Below are positions 6,287-14,665 of a stretch of DNA of 18,503 nucleotides, in pieces (the first letter of the stretch is position 1; every line of letters starts with the position of its first letter). Under the pieces are notes generated by a model. The model was not told the DNA's origin, made no database searches, and saw only the letters and a program-made list of their open reading frames with translations. This DNA comes from JAJRVH01 sp964505995 (GTDB taxonomy: Bacteria > Pseudomonadota > Zetaproteobacteria > Mariprofundales > Mariprofundaceae), in NCBI GenBank assembly GCA_964505995.1, contig CAZDLB010000028.1, positions 1 through 18,503 on the forward strand. Direction: 5' to 3'. The translations under genes and the position numbers were made by a program.

Positions 6287-6313
6287 TTGGCACTCGCAGC
6301 GATAGAGTGCCAG
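6287..6313. promoter_or_regulatory. CIRCE operator (HrcA-binding inverted repeat)
   Basis: TTGGCACTC, nine spacer bases and GAGTGCCAG match the CIRCE consensus TTAGCACTC-N9-GAGTGCTAA at 15 of 18 positions, with the central GCACTC/GAGTGC core intact. It lies 104 bases before hrcA, so the operon should be autorepressed by HrcA and released on heat shock. No clear -35/-10 pair could be placed around it. Confidence 0.92.
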
Positions 6314-6345
6314 ACGCTTTTCAGCGCATCCCCGGGAATCTGGAT

Positions 6346-6379
6346 GCGGCATGATGCCGCCGCCTGGCGCTGGCGGCGG
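6346..6379 (+). promoter_or_regulatory. Alternative hairpins in hrcA leader
   Basis: Two stems overlap: GCGGCA-TGA-TGCCGC (6346-6360) and CCGCCGCC-N7-GGCGGCGG (6357-6379). They share 6357-6360, so they cannot form together. They lie 23 bases upstream of the hrcA ribosome-binding site (AGGAG, 6402-6406). A role in messenger stability or temperature-sensitive translation is conceivable but not shown. Confidence 0.35.
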
Positions 6380-6416
6380 GAACGAGTCTTGCACTGGAGG
6401 CAGGAGCGAAGCTCGG

Positions 6417-7439
6417 ATGAAGGAGCGCGACGAATATATCCTCGGGCAGATCGTTCGGGCCTATCTGGAAACGGGCCGGCCGGTGGCTTCGCGCACGCTG
6501 GCCGAACAGGGCGAGCTTGGGCTGAGTCCGGCCTCGATCCGGAATATCATGGCGGATCTGGAGCGGCAGGGGCTTCTCTATTCGCCGCATACCTCGGCCG
6601 GACGTGTGCCGACGGATCATGGGCTGCGCTATTTCGTGGATTCGCTGATGGTCGTGGATCCGGATCTTCCCGAGAGGCTCGAGCGGGAGGTGGCCAGGGA
6701 CCTGTCCGAGGCATCCGATCGCCTGGCGCTGTTGCAACGGGCCACCGATGAGCTGGCCAGCCTGACCCGCTTTGCCGGCATGGTCTGGGTGCGGGAGCGG
6801 CGGCCTTCGAGCATCCGGCGCATCGAACTGGTGCCGGTGTCCTCGGAACAGCTTCTGGCCGTGATTGTCACCGAATACGGCGATGTGCAGAACCGCCTGG
6901 TGACACGGCCGCGCGGTCTTGGGGACGAGGCGCTGCATCGTCTGTCCCTGCGGCTGACCGAGATGCTGGCCAACTGCGAACTCGACGAGGTCGCGCGGCG
7001 GCTGCGCCGGGAGATGGAGAATGACCGCCTGCATGTCCGGCGTCTTCTTGAGGACTTGAATCGCTGGGCCACAGCCCCTACAGAGGGCCAGAGCGATCTG
7101 TTTGTCAGCGGCCAGCGGCAGCTACTGGAGATGCCGGAGTTCGCGGTGATCGACACCGTGCGTTCGCTGATGGCGACGATCGAGGAAAAGGAGCGCCTGA
7201 TCCAGCTGGTGGAACAGGTCGAGCGTGACGAGACCGGCGTGAAGGTGTTTATCGGCAGCGAGCATGCGCTGGTCAACATGGAGCAGGTTTCCGTGGTGCT
7301 GTCGCGCTACGAGGGACCGGGCAGCGTGGTCGGTACGCTCGGGGTCATCGGACCCAGGCGCATGCCATATGAGCGGGTGTTGCCGATCGTGGACTGCACG
7401 GCCAGATGGGTCAGCCGCATGTTAGGAGGAAGAGATTGA
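6417..7439 (+). CDS. hrcA: Heat-inducible transcription repressor HrcA
   Basis: The 340-residue product has the HrcA layout: an N-terminal winged helix (ILGQIVRAYLETGRPVASRTL, then SPASIRNIMADLERQGLL), the conserved HTSAGRVPTDHGLRYFVD motif near residues 60-77, and a long GAF-like dimerisation region ending in the family's GPRRMPYERV segment. Family knowledge: HrcA binds CIRCE and needs GroEL to stay active. The ATG at 6417 follows AGGAG by ten bases; an in-frame ATG at 6351 lies inside the leader hairpins and is less likely. The stop overlaps the start of grpE. A CIRCE copy precedes the gene, so it regulates its own operon. Confidence 0.96.
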   Translation: MKERDEYILGQIVRAYLETGRPVASRTLAEQGELGLSPASIRNIMADLERQGLLYSPHTSAGRVPTDHGLRYFVDSLMVVDPDLPERLEREVARDLSEASDRLALLQRATDELASLTRFAGMVWVRERRPSSIRRIELVPVSSEQLLAVIVTEYGDVQNRLVTRPRGLGDEALHRLSLRLTEMLANCELDEVARRLRREMENDRLHVRRLLEDLNRWATAPTEGQSDLFVSGQRQLLEMPEFAVIDTVRSLMATIEEKERLIQLVEQVERDETGVKVFIGSEHALVNMEQVSVVLSRYEGPGSVVGTLGVIGPRRMPYERVLPIVDCTARWVSRMLGGRD

Positions 7440-8047
7440 CAAAGAAGAAGTCGGCCAAGGCGGAAAAGTCGCACAAGACGGAGAAGAAGGTGGAGGCCGC
7501 TCCGGATCAGGGCAGCAAGAAGGCGGCGGACGAGTCCGCGAGACTCAGGGACTGTGAAAAGGAGCTGGCCCAGGCCCGCGAGGAGATTGCCGAACTCAAG
7601 GACAAGCTGCTTCGGGCGCATGCCGAAATGGACAACCTGCGCAAGCGCACCGAGCGGCAGATCGCGGATGCGCACAAGTTCGGCATTGAAAAGTTTGCCA
7701 CCTCGCTGCTGGATGTCATGGACAATCTCGAGCGCGCGCTTGAGTCGCCGGAAGGCAACGAGGCGGGCGTGCGCGAGGGCATCCGGCTGACGCTGAACAG
7801 CTGGCATGACGTGATGAAGAAATTCCAGGTCGAGCGCATCGATGCCGTCGGCAAGCCGTTCGATCCCCACCTGCACGAGGCACTGTCGCAGATGCCTTCG
7901 GATGAACCGCAGGGAACGGTGATTGCCCAGCATGTGGCCGGCTACACGCTGCACGGGCGGCTGATCCGGCCGGCGAAGGTGCTGGTCTCCAGCGGGCCGG
8001 CGCAGAGCGATGCCGGCAAGGGTGAGGCCGAAGAGCGGGGCGAATGA
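7436..8047 (+). CDS. grpE: Nucleotide exchange factor GrpE
   Basis: The 203-residue protein has a lysine-rich N-terminus, a long coiled coil (ELAQAREEIAELKDKLLRAHAEM and onward to LRKR), and the C-terminal beta domain with the family signature (VGKPFDPHLHEAL to TVIAQHVAGYTLHGRLIRPAKV). GrpE releases ADP from DnaK. The start chosen is the TTG at 7436, six bases after a perfect AGGAGG (7424-7429), overlapping the hrcA stop as TTGA; an in-frame ATG at 7406 would add ten residues of basic, non-family sequence and has no ribosome-binding site. The four-base overlap implies translational coupling with hrcA. Confidence 0.95.
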   Translation: MTKKKSAKAEKSHKTEKKVEAAPDQGSKKAADESARLRDCEKELAQAREEIAELKDKLLRAHAEMDNLRKRTERQIADAHKFGIEKFATSLLDVMDNLERALESPEGNEAGVREGIRLTLNSWHDVMKKFQVERIDAVGKPFDPHLHEALSQMPSDEPQGTVIAQHVAGYTLHGRLIRPAKVLVSSGPAQSDAGKGEAEERGE

Positions 8048-8059
8048 GTCACGGGGGGG

Positions 8060-8088
8060 GTTGAATCGCGCCAGAGCAGCCCCCATAA
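8060..8088 (+). promoter_or_regulatory. Candidate sigma-32 (RpoH) promoter before dnaK
   Basis: GTTGAAT (8060-8066) and CCCCATAA (8081-8088) are separated by 14 bases, close to the RpoH consensus CTTGAAA-N13-15-CCCCATNT. It lies in the 117-base grpE-dnaK gap, leaving a leader of about 70 bases. The same bases can also pair as a GGGGGTTG/CAGCCCCC stem (8056-8063 and 8077-8084), so the region may have a second role in RNA. Confidence 0.6.
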
Positions 8089-8164
8089 AGGCTGACACAC
8101 GGATAAGGCAGAAAAGTTTCATGGAATCCCGATGGGGTTCCGGACGAATACAGGAGATAAAACC

Positions 8165-10072
8165 ATGGGAAAAGTAATCGGTATTGATCTGGGCACCACG
8201 AACTCGTGCGTGGCCGTGATGGAGGGCGACAAGGCCAAGGTGATCCCCAATTCCGAAGGCGATAACACCACGCCTTCGGTCGTGGCGTTCACCGATGGCG
8301 AACGCCTGGTGGGCGCGCCGGCCAAGCGGCAGATGGTGACCAACCCGGACAAGACGTTCTATGCCGTCAAGCGTCTGATCGGGCGCAAGTTCGACTCCGA
8401 GGAAGCCAGGCATCATCGTGATCTGGTTTCCTATCCTGTCGTCAAGGCGGACAACGGTGATGCCTGGGTCGAACTCGACGGCAAGAAGATGAGCCCGCAG
8501 GAGATCTCGGCCATCGTGCTGCAGAAGATGAAGAAGACGGCCGAGGAGTACCTGGGTGAGGAGGTCAAGGACGCGGTGATCACCGTGCCGGCCTACTTCA
8601 ACGACTCCCAGCGTCAGGCCACGAAGGACGCCGGCGCGATCGCCGGGCTGAACGTGCTGCGTATCGTCAACGAGCCGACCGCGGCTGCGCTGGCCTACGG
8701 TCTGGACAAGACCGAGGAGAATCATCTGATCGCGGTCTACGATCTCGGTGGCGGTACCTTCGATATCTCGATACTGGAGATCGGCGACGGCGTGTTCGAG
8801 GTGAAGGCCACGAACGGCGACACCTTCCTCGGCGGTGAGGATTTCGATCAGGTGCTGATCAAGTATCTGGCCGACGAGTTCAAGAAGGAGCACGGGGTGG
8901 ACCTGACCGCCGACAAGCTGGCGCTGCAGCGCCTGAAGGAGGCGGCCGAGAAGGCCAAGATCGAGCTCTCCAGCAGCCAGCAGACCGAGGTGAATCTGCC
9001 GTTCATCACGGCCGATGCCTCCGGCCCCAAGCATCTGCTGATCAAGGTGACCCGGGCCAAGTTCGAGAGCCTGGTCGGCGATCTCGTCGAGAAGTCGCTG
9101 AAGCCCTGTGAGCAGGCGCTGAAGGATGCCGGCGTGAAGGCGGCCGACATTCATGAGGTCGTGCTCGTCGGCGGGCAGACCCGCATGCCGCTGGTGCAGA
9201 AGAAGGTGGCCGAGTTCTTCGGCAAGGAGCCGCACAAGGGCGTGAACCCGGATGAGGTCGTGGCCATTGGTGCTGCCATCCAGGGCGCGGTGCTGACCGG
9301 TGACGTGAAGGATGTGCTGCTGCTGGATGTGACGCCGCTGAGCCTTGGCATCGAGGTCGAGGGCGGTCTGTTCAACAAGATCATCGAGAAGAACACGACC
9401 ATCCCGACGAAGAAGAGCCAGATCTATACGACGGCGGCGGACAATCAGACGGCCGTGACGATCAAGGTTGCTCAGGGCGAGCGCGACATCTTCGCGCACA
9501 ACAAGCTGCTGGGCGTGTTCAACCTTGAGGGCATTGCACCGGCGCCGCGTGGCGTGCCGCAGATCGAGGTGACCTTCGACATCGATGCGAACGGCATCAT
9601 GCATGTGCATGCCAAGGACAAGGGCACCGGCAAGGAGGCCTCGATCCGCATCGAGGCGGGTTCCGGCCTCACCGAGGAAGAGATCGAGCGCATGAAGAAG
9701 GATGCCGAGGCGCATGCCGAGGAGGATCGCAAGCAGAAGGAGGCGATCGAGACGAAGAACCGCGCCGATGCGCTGGTCTATTCCACCGAGAAGTCGCTGA
9801 AGGAGCATGGCGACAAGGTGGACGAGGCCACGCGCAAGAGCATCGAGGATGCGCTTGAGGAGCTGAAGAAGGCCATCGATGGCGGCGATGTCGCGACCAT
9901 CACCGAGGCTGAGCAGAAGCTGGCGGAGAAGGCCCAGAAGCTGGGCGAGGTGATCTACCAGCAGATGCAGCAGGAGCAGGCATCGTCCGGGGCTTCCGGC
10001 GCGGATGCCGAAGCGGCCAAGGATGCCGAGGTCGTGGATGCCGAGGTGGTCGACGAGAACGACAGGAAGTAA
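8165..10072 (+). CDS. dnaK: Hsp70 chaperone DnaK
   Basis: The 635-residue product matches the usual DnaK length of about 638. The ATPase domain shows GIDLGTTNSCV near residue 6, VYDLGGGTFDIS near 195 and VVLVGGQTRMP near 338. The linker DVLLLDVTPLSLGIE precedes the substrate-binding domain, and the lid ends in an acidic tail with the EVVDAEVVDE signature common in Gram-negative DnaK. It folds client proteins with DnaJ and GrpE. The ATG at 8165 follows AGGAG (8152-8156) and gives the canonical MGKVIGIDLG start; an upstream ATG at 8132 adds non-family residues. A sigma-32-like promoter lies just upstream, in addition to the operon's CIRCE control. Confidence 0.98.
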   Translation: MGKVIGIDLGTTNSCVAVMEGDKAKVIPNSEGDNTTPSVVAFTDGERLVGAPAKRQMVTNPDKTFYAVKRLIGRKFDSEEARHHRDLVSYPVVKADNGDAWVELDGKKMSPQEISAIVLQKMKKTAEEYLGEEVKDAVITVPAYFNDSQRQATKDAGAIAGLNVLRIVNEPTAAALAYGLDKTEENHLIAVYDLGGGTFDISILEIGDGVFEVKATNGDTFLGGEDFDQVLIKYLADEFKKEHGVDLTADKLALQRLKEAAEKAKIELSSSQQTEVNLPFITADASGPKHLLIKVTRAKFESLVGDLVEKSLKPCEQALKDAGVKAADIHEVVLVGGQTRMPLVQKKVAEFFGKEPHKGVNPDEVVAIGAAIQGAVLTGDVKDVLLLDVTPLSLGIEVEGGLFNKIIEKNTTIPTKKSQIYTTAADNQTAVTIKVAQGERDIFAHNKLLGVFNLEGIAPAPRGVPQIEVTFDIDANGIMHVHAKDKGTGKEASIRIEAGSGLTEEEIERMKKDAEAHAEEDRKQKEAIETKNRADALVYSTEKSLKEHGDKVDEATRKSIEDALEELKKAIDGGDVATITEAEQKLAEKAQKLGEVIYQQMQQEQASSGASGADAEAAKDAEVVDAEVVDENDRK

Positions 10073-10109
10073 GGTCCGGGAAGGACGATGGCCGTATCCT
10101 CATGGCATG

Positions 10110-10123
10110 CGGCCGCAAGGCCG
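10110..10123 (+). other. GNRA-capped hairpin between dnaK and dnaJ
   Basis: CGGCC-GCAA-GGCCG forms a five-bp stem with a GCAA tetraloop directly after the dnaK gene. Stable GNRA hairpins at gene ends often protect messenger segments from exonucleases; that role is inferred here. Confidence 0.5.
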
Positions 10124-10127
10124 GAGA

Positions 10128-10155
10128 GGAGCTGGGCTGCGGCCCCGCTCCTTTT
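10128..10155 (+). terminator. Terminator-like hairpin between dnaK and dnaJ
   Basis: GGAGC and GCTCC flank an inner GGGC/GCCC stem (one T-C mismatch) with a TGCG loop, followed by TTTT. It sits 29 bases before the dnaJ start. With only four Ts it is probably leaky, lowering dnaJ output relative to dnaK. Confidence 0.55.
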
Positions 10156-10183
10156 CGCATGATGGCAGGCAAAGGGAGTGACA

Positions 10184-11335
10184 GTGTCCAAACGCGATTA
10201 TTATGAAGTGCTGGGCGTGGACCGGAATGCGGATGAGAACGCGATCAAGCGTGCCTATCGCAAGCTGGCGATGAAGTATCATCCGGACCGCAATCCGGAT
10301 GATCCGGCCGCGGCCGAGAAGTTCCGCGAGGTAACCGAGGCCTATGAGGTGCTCTCGGATGCCGAGAAACGGGCGCGCTACGACCGCTACGGGCATGCCG
10401 GCGTGGATGATCAGATGCATGATTTCTGGGCCCGCGGCGGAGCCCAGGACTCCCATGCCTTCCGCGACTTCGGCGATCTGTTCGGCGATGCCTTCAGCGA
10501 ACTCTTCGGCTTCGGTGGCGGCGGCATGGGCGGCCGAAGCTCGCGCGGGGCGGATCTGCGCTACAATCTGAGCATCAGCCTGGAGGAGGCGGCTTCCGGC
10601 AAGGAGGTCGAGCTCCGGATTCCGAAGCACGTGCCCTGCGGAACCTGCAACGGATCGGGTGCCCGGCCGGGCACGAATCCGGTGCCGTGCTCGACCTGCG
10701 GCGGCCATGGTCAGGTGCAGATGCAGCAGGGATTCTTTGCGATGCGGCGCACCTGCCCGACCTGTCATGGCGCGGGCACGCGCATCGAGTCTCCGTGCGT
10801 GGAATGCGGCGGCACGGGCCGGGTCCGCAGGGAAAAGACGCTGAAGGTGAAGATTCCGGCCGGCGTCTATGACGGGGCCCAGGTGCGCGTGGCCGGCGAG
10901 GGCGAGGCGGGCCAGCAGGGCGCGCCCGCGGGCGATCTGTACATCGTCATTTCGCTGAAGCCGCATCCGATCTTCGAACGCGAGGGGCCGGATCTGTACT
11001 GCACGATGCCGATCACGTTCCCGCAGGCGGCGCTTGGCGCGGAGGTGGATGCGCCGACGCTGAACGGCAAGGTCAAGATCCGCATCCCTGCCGGCACGGA
11101 GGGCGGCAAGGTGTTCCGTCTGCGCGGCCATGGCGTACCGGATGTGCGCGCCGGCCATACGGGGGATCTGTATGTCCGGGTGCAGATTGCCGTGCCGAAG
11201 AAGCTGTCGGCCCGGCAGAAGGAGCTGCTGCGGCAGTTTGCCGAGGAGACCGGCGATGACGTCTATCCCGAGCGCACGTCGTTCCTCGGCAAGGTCAAGG
11301 AATTCTGGGACAATCTTTCCGGAGAGGTGAAGTAA
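10184..11335 (+). CDS. dnaJ: Hsp40 co-chaperone DnaJ
   Basis: The 383-residue protein is a complete type I DnaJ. The J domain carries HPD at residues 33-35, followed by a Gly/Phe-rich region (about 95-120, ending GFGGGGMGG). Four zinc-binding repeats follow: CGTCNGSG (152), CSTCGGHG (169), CPTCHGAG (191) and CVECGGTG (205), then the two C-terminal substrate-binding domains. It stimulates DnaK's ATPase and delivers substrates. The start chosen is the GTG at 10184, which follows AAGGGAG and gives the canonical SKRDYYEVLGV opening; the GTG at 10178 overlaps that ribosome-binding site. The stop codon overlaps the dapB start by one base. Confidence 0.97.
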   Translation: MSKRDYYEVLGVDRNADENAIKRAYRKLAMKYHPDRNPDDPAAAEKFREVTEAYEVLSDAEKRARYDRYGHAGVDDQMHDFWARGGAQDSHAFRDFGDLFGDAFSELFGFGGGGMGGRSSRGADLRYNLSISLEEAASGKEVELRIPKHVPCGTCNGSGARPGTNPVPCSTCGGHGQVQMQQGFFAMRRTCPTCHGAGTRIESPCVECGGTGRVRREKTLKVKIPAGVYDGAQVRVAGEGEAGQQGAPAGDLYIVISLKPHPIFEREGPDLYCTMPITFPQAALGAEVDAPTLNGKVKIRIPAGTEGGKVFRLRGHGVPDVRAGHTGDLYVRVQIAVPKKLSARQKELLRQFAEETGDDVYPERTSFLGKVKEFWDNLSGEVK

Positions 11336-12150
11336 TGGCGGATCTGAGGGTGATCGTGGCCGGGGCCTCCGGTCGCATGGGCCGCATGCTGGTGCGCGCG
11401 GTCAGCGAAACCGAGGGCATGGAGCTGGCTGGCGCTACCGAAAGGGTTGGTTCGCCGCTGGTCGGAACCGATGCCGGCACCCTGGCGGGGGTCGGCGCTC
11501 TGGGCGTGCAGGTCTGCGATGATCTCGAATGCTGTGCTGAGGCCGATGTGCTGATCGATTTCACGGTGCCGGCGGCCACACTCGCCAATGCCGAGTTCGT
11601 TGCGCGCAAGGGTCTGGCGATGGTCATCGGTACGACGGGATTCGAGCCGCAGGAGCTGGAGCGCCTGCGGCAGCTTCTGGCCGGCGCGCCGGTCGTGATG
11701 GCGGCCAACTATTCGGTTGGCGTAAACCTGGCGCTGAATCTGATCCGTCAGGCAGCAAGCGTGCTCGGCGATGATTACGATGCCGAGATCTTCGAGGCCC
11801 ACCACCGGCACAAGGTGGATGCGCCGAGCGGCACGGCGCTGGCCATGGGAACGGCGCTGGCCGCAGGGCGGAACGTGAATCTGGACGATGTGGCCGTGCG
11901 CACGCGTGACGGCATCACCGGCGAGCGCAAGCCCGGCAGCATCGGCTTTGCGGTCGTGCGCGGCGGCAATATCGTCGGCGAGCACAAGGCGATGTTCATC
12001 GCCGATGAGGAGCGCATCGAGATCAACCATATCGCGTCCGACCGCATGGTCTTCGCCAAGGGTGCGGTGCGCGCGGCCCGCTGGCTGAAGGATCGCCAGC
12101 CCGGCTGGTACGACATGCGCGACGTGCTGGGGCTGAATGCCGGATCGTAG
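11335..12150 (+). CDS. dapB: 4-Hydroxy-tetrahydrodipicolinate reductase DapB
   Basis: The 271-residue enzyme makes tetrahydrodipicolinate in the lysine and diaminopimelate pathway, using NAD(P)H. Visible signatures are the nucleotide-binding GASGRMG (residues 10-16), GTTGF (99-103) and the catalytic block EAHHRHKVDAPSGTAL (154-169), with the histidine pair H156-H157, K160 and the substrate-binding GT. Length is normal for the family. The ATG overlaps the dnaJ stop as TAATG, so it is translated as the last gene of the heat-shock operon. In many gammaproteobacteria carA follows dapB; here a histidine kinase overlaps its end instead. Confidence 0.97.
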   Translation: MADLRVIVAGASGRMGRMLVRAVSETEGMELAGATERVGSPLVGTDAGTLAGVGALGVQVCDDLECCAEADVLIDFTVPAATLANAEFVARKGLAMVIGTTGFEPQELERLRQLLAGAPVVMAANYSVGVNLALNLIRQAASVLGDDYDAEIFEAHHRHKVDAPSGTALAMGTALAAGRNVNLDDVAVRTRDGITGERKPGSIGFAVVRGGNIVGEHKAMFIADEERIEINHIASDRMVFAKGAVRAARWLKDRQPGWYDMRDVLGLNAGS

Positions 12151-13951
12151 AAGCTTTGAGGCATTTATGGGCCCGAAACCTTCGGTACATTTGCTGGAGA
12201 GGAATGCTCTGAAGGACCGGCTCGAGCTTCTGATCAAGAACATTCCGGCATCCATGGCCGGGGCGCTGATCGTGTCCCTGGCGATAGTTGTGTATGTCTG
12301 GAATCACGGCAAGGGTTACCCCGTCGCGCTATGGTTTGCCCTGAACCTTCTGATCGTTGTTCCGAGGCTGTGGCTTTTCCGAGTGTACAGGACAAAAGCT
12401 TCCGGAGGGGACGGCCGCTGGAAATGGGGGCGATGGTTTATTGGCCTCACGTTTCTGGCCGGTGTGGTCTGGGGACTGCTTCCATGGCTTGTCCTGGATG
12501 TGGACATGCCGGAGGAAATGCTGGTGATCATGTTGATCATGTTCGGCATGATATCGGGAAGTATGCCTTCCTATGCGCCTGTGTTTTCGGCCTATGCGAG
12601 TTTCTCCGTTCCAGCTTCTGTCGGACTGGCCGGCAAGTTGTTTCTCGAGGGCGGCGATAATACGATTCTCGGGATCCTGGTGCTGGCCTTTCTGGTGGCC
12701 AATCTGATCTTCTGCTGGAACCATCGTGGCCTCATACTTGCCAATATTTACCAGAGAATCGAAAAGGAATCCCTTCTCGCGGACCTCGAGCACAGAACAA
12801 TGGAGGCCGAGAAGGCCAACCGGGACAAATCAAGGCTGCTGGCGGCCACCAGCCACGACCTGCGCCAGCCACTGCATGCCCTGAACCTGTTTCTCTCCAG
12901 TCTTGAAGGGCAGCTAACCCAGGATGCACAGCGCCAACTGCTGGAAAAGGCTCGCATGTCCGGCGCAGCCCTGGGCGAACTGCTGAACTCGCTGCTGGAT
13001 CTTTCACGCCTGGATGCCGGCGAGGTTCGGGTTGAGATGACGAGCTTCGATCTGGGCGGTCTTCTGGAGCGATGCGCCGGGGAATTTCGCCCCTTGGCCG
13101 AGGACAAGGGGCTGAAGCTGAGGGTGGATGCGGAGTCCGGGCGGGTCGTGCGCAGTGATCCGGTGCTGCTGGCGCGCGTGATGAGAAACCTGCTGTCGAA
13201 TGCCGTGCGCTATACCGAGGCCGGGGAGATTCTGATTCGGGCCGGGCAGCGCAACGGCAAGGCGGTCATTGAGGTTCGCGATTCGGGCAAGGGCATGGCC
13301 CCTGAGCATCTTCCTCACGTCTTTGACGAATTCTTCCAGATTGAGAATCCCGAGCGGGATCGGGACAAGGGGCTGGGGCTGGGGCTCGCCATAGTTCGCA
13401 GGTTGACCGATCTTCTTGAGATTGCCGTGGATGTCGAATCCGTTCCCGGCAAGGGCTCCTGCTTTCGCCTGGAGCTGCCCTCAGCGACGCTGCCCGTTAC
13501 GCAGGACAGCAACGATGCGGCGGTCTCCAGGCCTGCCCGGATCAGGGATCTGGTCGGCATGCTGGTCATGGTGGTGGACGATGATCGCACCATTCTTGAT
13601 GCAATGCGCATTCTGCTCCGTGGATGGGATTGCGAGGTGCTGGCTGCCGAGGGGATGGATGAGGCACTCGATGAAATCCGCCGGCATGACTACCCCGCGC
13701 CCGATGCTTTGCTGGTGGATTATCGTTTGCGCGGGGAACATACGGGGATAGATGCCGTCAGGGCAGTTCGTGCTCATTTCGGGCGTTCGATTCCGGCCAT
13801 TGTCATCTCCGGCGAGGCCGAGCGGGATGCTGAGACGGAGGCCCGGCGGCACGGCCTGGGCTTTGCCCGCAAGCCGATCGAGGCCGAGGCCATCGCTCGC
13901 CTGCTGCTGAAGCTCCGGAATGGCAATGAGGAGGAGGCAGCCGGCGCTTAA
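12137..13951 (+). CDS. Hybrid sensor histidine kinase with six membrane spans
   Basis: The 604-residue product (numbered from the ATG at 12137) has six predicted membrane spans between residues 40 and 195 with short loops and no large periplasmic domain, so it may sense a membrane or cytoplasmic signal. A coiled linker (about 205-235) leads to HisKA with phospho-acceptor H240 (SHDLRQPLHAL). HATPase follows, with the N box NLLSNAVRYT (351-360), DSGKGM (382-387) and GLGLGLAIV (412-420). A C-terminal receiver carries the acidic cluster 481-483, acceptor D528 (LLVDYRL) and K579. The start overlaps dapB by 14 bases; an ATG at 12167 with GAGG five bases upstream would shorten it by ten residues and is equally plausible. 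Its stop overlaps that of a convergent response regulator, its likely partner. Confidence 0.92.
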   Translation: MPDRRSFEAFMGPKPSVHLLERNALKDRLELLIKNIPASMAGALIVSLAIVVYVWNHGKGYPVALWFALNLLIVVPRLWLFRVYRTKASGGDGRWKWGRWFIGLTFLAGVVWGLLPWLVLDVDMPEEMLVIMLIMFGMISGSMPSYAPVFSAYASFSVPASVGLAGKLFLEGGDNTILGILVLAFLVANLIFCWNHRGLILANIYQRIEKESLLADLEHRTMEAEKANRDKSRLLAATSHDLRQPLHALNLFLSSLEGQLTQDAQRQLLEKARMSGAALGELLNSLLDLSRLDAGEVRVEMTSFDLGGLLERCAGEFRPLAEDKGLKLRVDAESGRVVRSDPVLLARVMRNLLSNAVRYTEAGEILIRAGQRNGKAVIEVRDSGKGMAPEHLPHVFDEFFQIENPERDRDKGLGLGLAIVRRLTDLLEIAVDVESVPGKGSCFRLELPSATLPVTQDSNDAAVSRPARIRDLVGMLVMVVDDDRTILDAMRILLRGWDCEVLAAEGMDEALDEIRRHDYPAPDALLVDYRLRGEHTGIDAVRAVRAHFGRSIPAIVISGEAERDAETEARRHGLGFARKPIEAEAIARLLLKLRNGNEEEAAGA

Positions 13952-14568
13952 TTGAACCCCAGCAGTTCCTTTGCCCGGTTGCCAGCCTGAATCCGATTGT
14001 CCACATCCAGCTCGGTGAGCAGCCTGGAGACATACTGCTTGACCGTGCCTTCGCTCAGGTGAAGCTCCGCGGCAATCTCGCGATTGGATTTTCCTTCGGC
14101 CAGACAGCGGAGAATCTGTTGCTGGCGGTGGTTCAACCGAATGGGCCGATATTCGAGCGCCTGCTCGGGGATATAGCGCTGTCCGCTCAGTACCGTATCG
14201 ATCGCCCGTTGCATGGTTTGGGAATCAGCCGATTTGCTCAGATAACCCGCAACTCCTGCTTCCAGACAACGGTGGATCGTTGCCGGCGTTTCATCGGCTG
14301 AAACAATCAGAATCGGTGTTTCACCGCATCGGTTCTGCAGCCAGAGGATGCTTTCGATGCCATGCATGCCGGGCATGTTCAGGTCCAGCAGCAGCAGCCG
14401 GAAGGGTCTTTCCCCAGCAATCGCGCTTTCAACCTCGGAGAGACTGGAGGCGCATTGAATGTCGTATTCGGGATGTCTTTCGGTCAACAGCGAGCAGATT
14501 CCCTCGCGAAACAGTCCATGATCATCGGCCACCAGAATGTGCATGCTGCAATCGTAGAAGTTAACCAT
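13948..14568 (-). CDS. NarL/LuxR-family response regulator
   Basis: The 206-residue product has an N-terminal receiver domain with acidic residues D15-D16, phospho-acceptor D62 (LLLDLNMPG), S90 and K112 (YLSKSADS). The C-terminal GerE helix-turn-helix covers about residues 143-203 (LNHRQQQILRCLAEGKSNREIAAELHLSEGTVKQYVSRLL split over its helices). It should bind DNA when phosphorylated, probably by the hybrid kinase whose 3' end it overlaps by four bases (TTAA shared by both stops). The start could be 14568 or the internal ATG at 14544 (MHILVADDHG, closer to the family start); neither has a clear ribosome-binding site. The gene diverges from a large lipoprotein gene across 97 bases, an arrangement that often marks the regulated target. 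Confidence 0.92.
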   Translation of the reverse strand: MVNFYDCSMHILVADDHGLFREGICSLLTERHPEYDIQCASSLSEVESAIAGERPFRLLLLDLNMPGMHGIESILWLQNRCGETPILIVSADETPATIHRCLEAGVAGYLSKSADSQTMQRAIDTVLSGQRYIPEQALEYRPIRLNHRQQQILRCLAEGKSNREIAAELHLSEGTVKQYVSRLLTELDVDNRIQAGNRAKELLGFN

Positions 14569-14584
14569 GGTGAATCAAGTCGTA

Positions 14585-14596
14585 TAACCAAAGTTA
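14585..14596. promoter_or_regulatory. AT-rich dyad between regulator and lipoprotein
   Basis: TAAC-CAAA-GTTA forms a short inverted repeat in an AT-rich patch, unlike the GC-rich surroundings, 70 bases upstream of the lipoprotein ATG and 17 bases upstream of the regulator start. LuxR-type regulators bind such dyads. No strong -35/-10 pair was found for either gene. Confidence 0.3.
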
Positions 14597-14665
14597 ATTA
14601 TGTTGGCTCCGGACACTGTCTAGGCTCGCCGTTGAATGCATGTATCCAAGTTAAGGGGGGGCATC

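Noticed and set aside
5270..6394. A 374-codon minus-strand frame opposite the reductase gene
   Set aside because: The plus strand encodes a clear three-domain reductase; the antisense product is Gln/His/Arg-rich and crosses the CIRCE element.
7307..9808. An 833-codon open frame on the minus strand opposite grpE and dnaK
   Set aside because: It mirrors the codon bias of dnaK, has no recognisable protein character (low-complexity His/Leu/Arg/Asp), and antisense frames opposite dnaK are a known artefact in GC-rich genomes.
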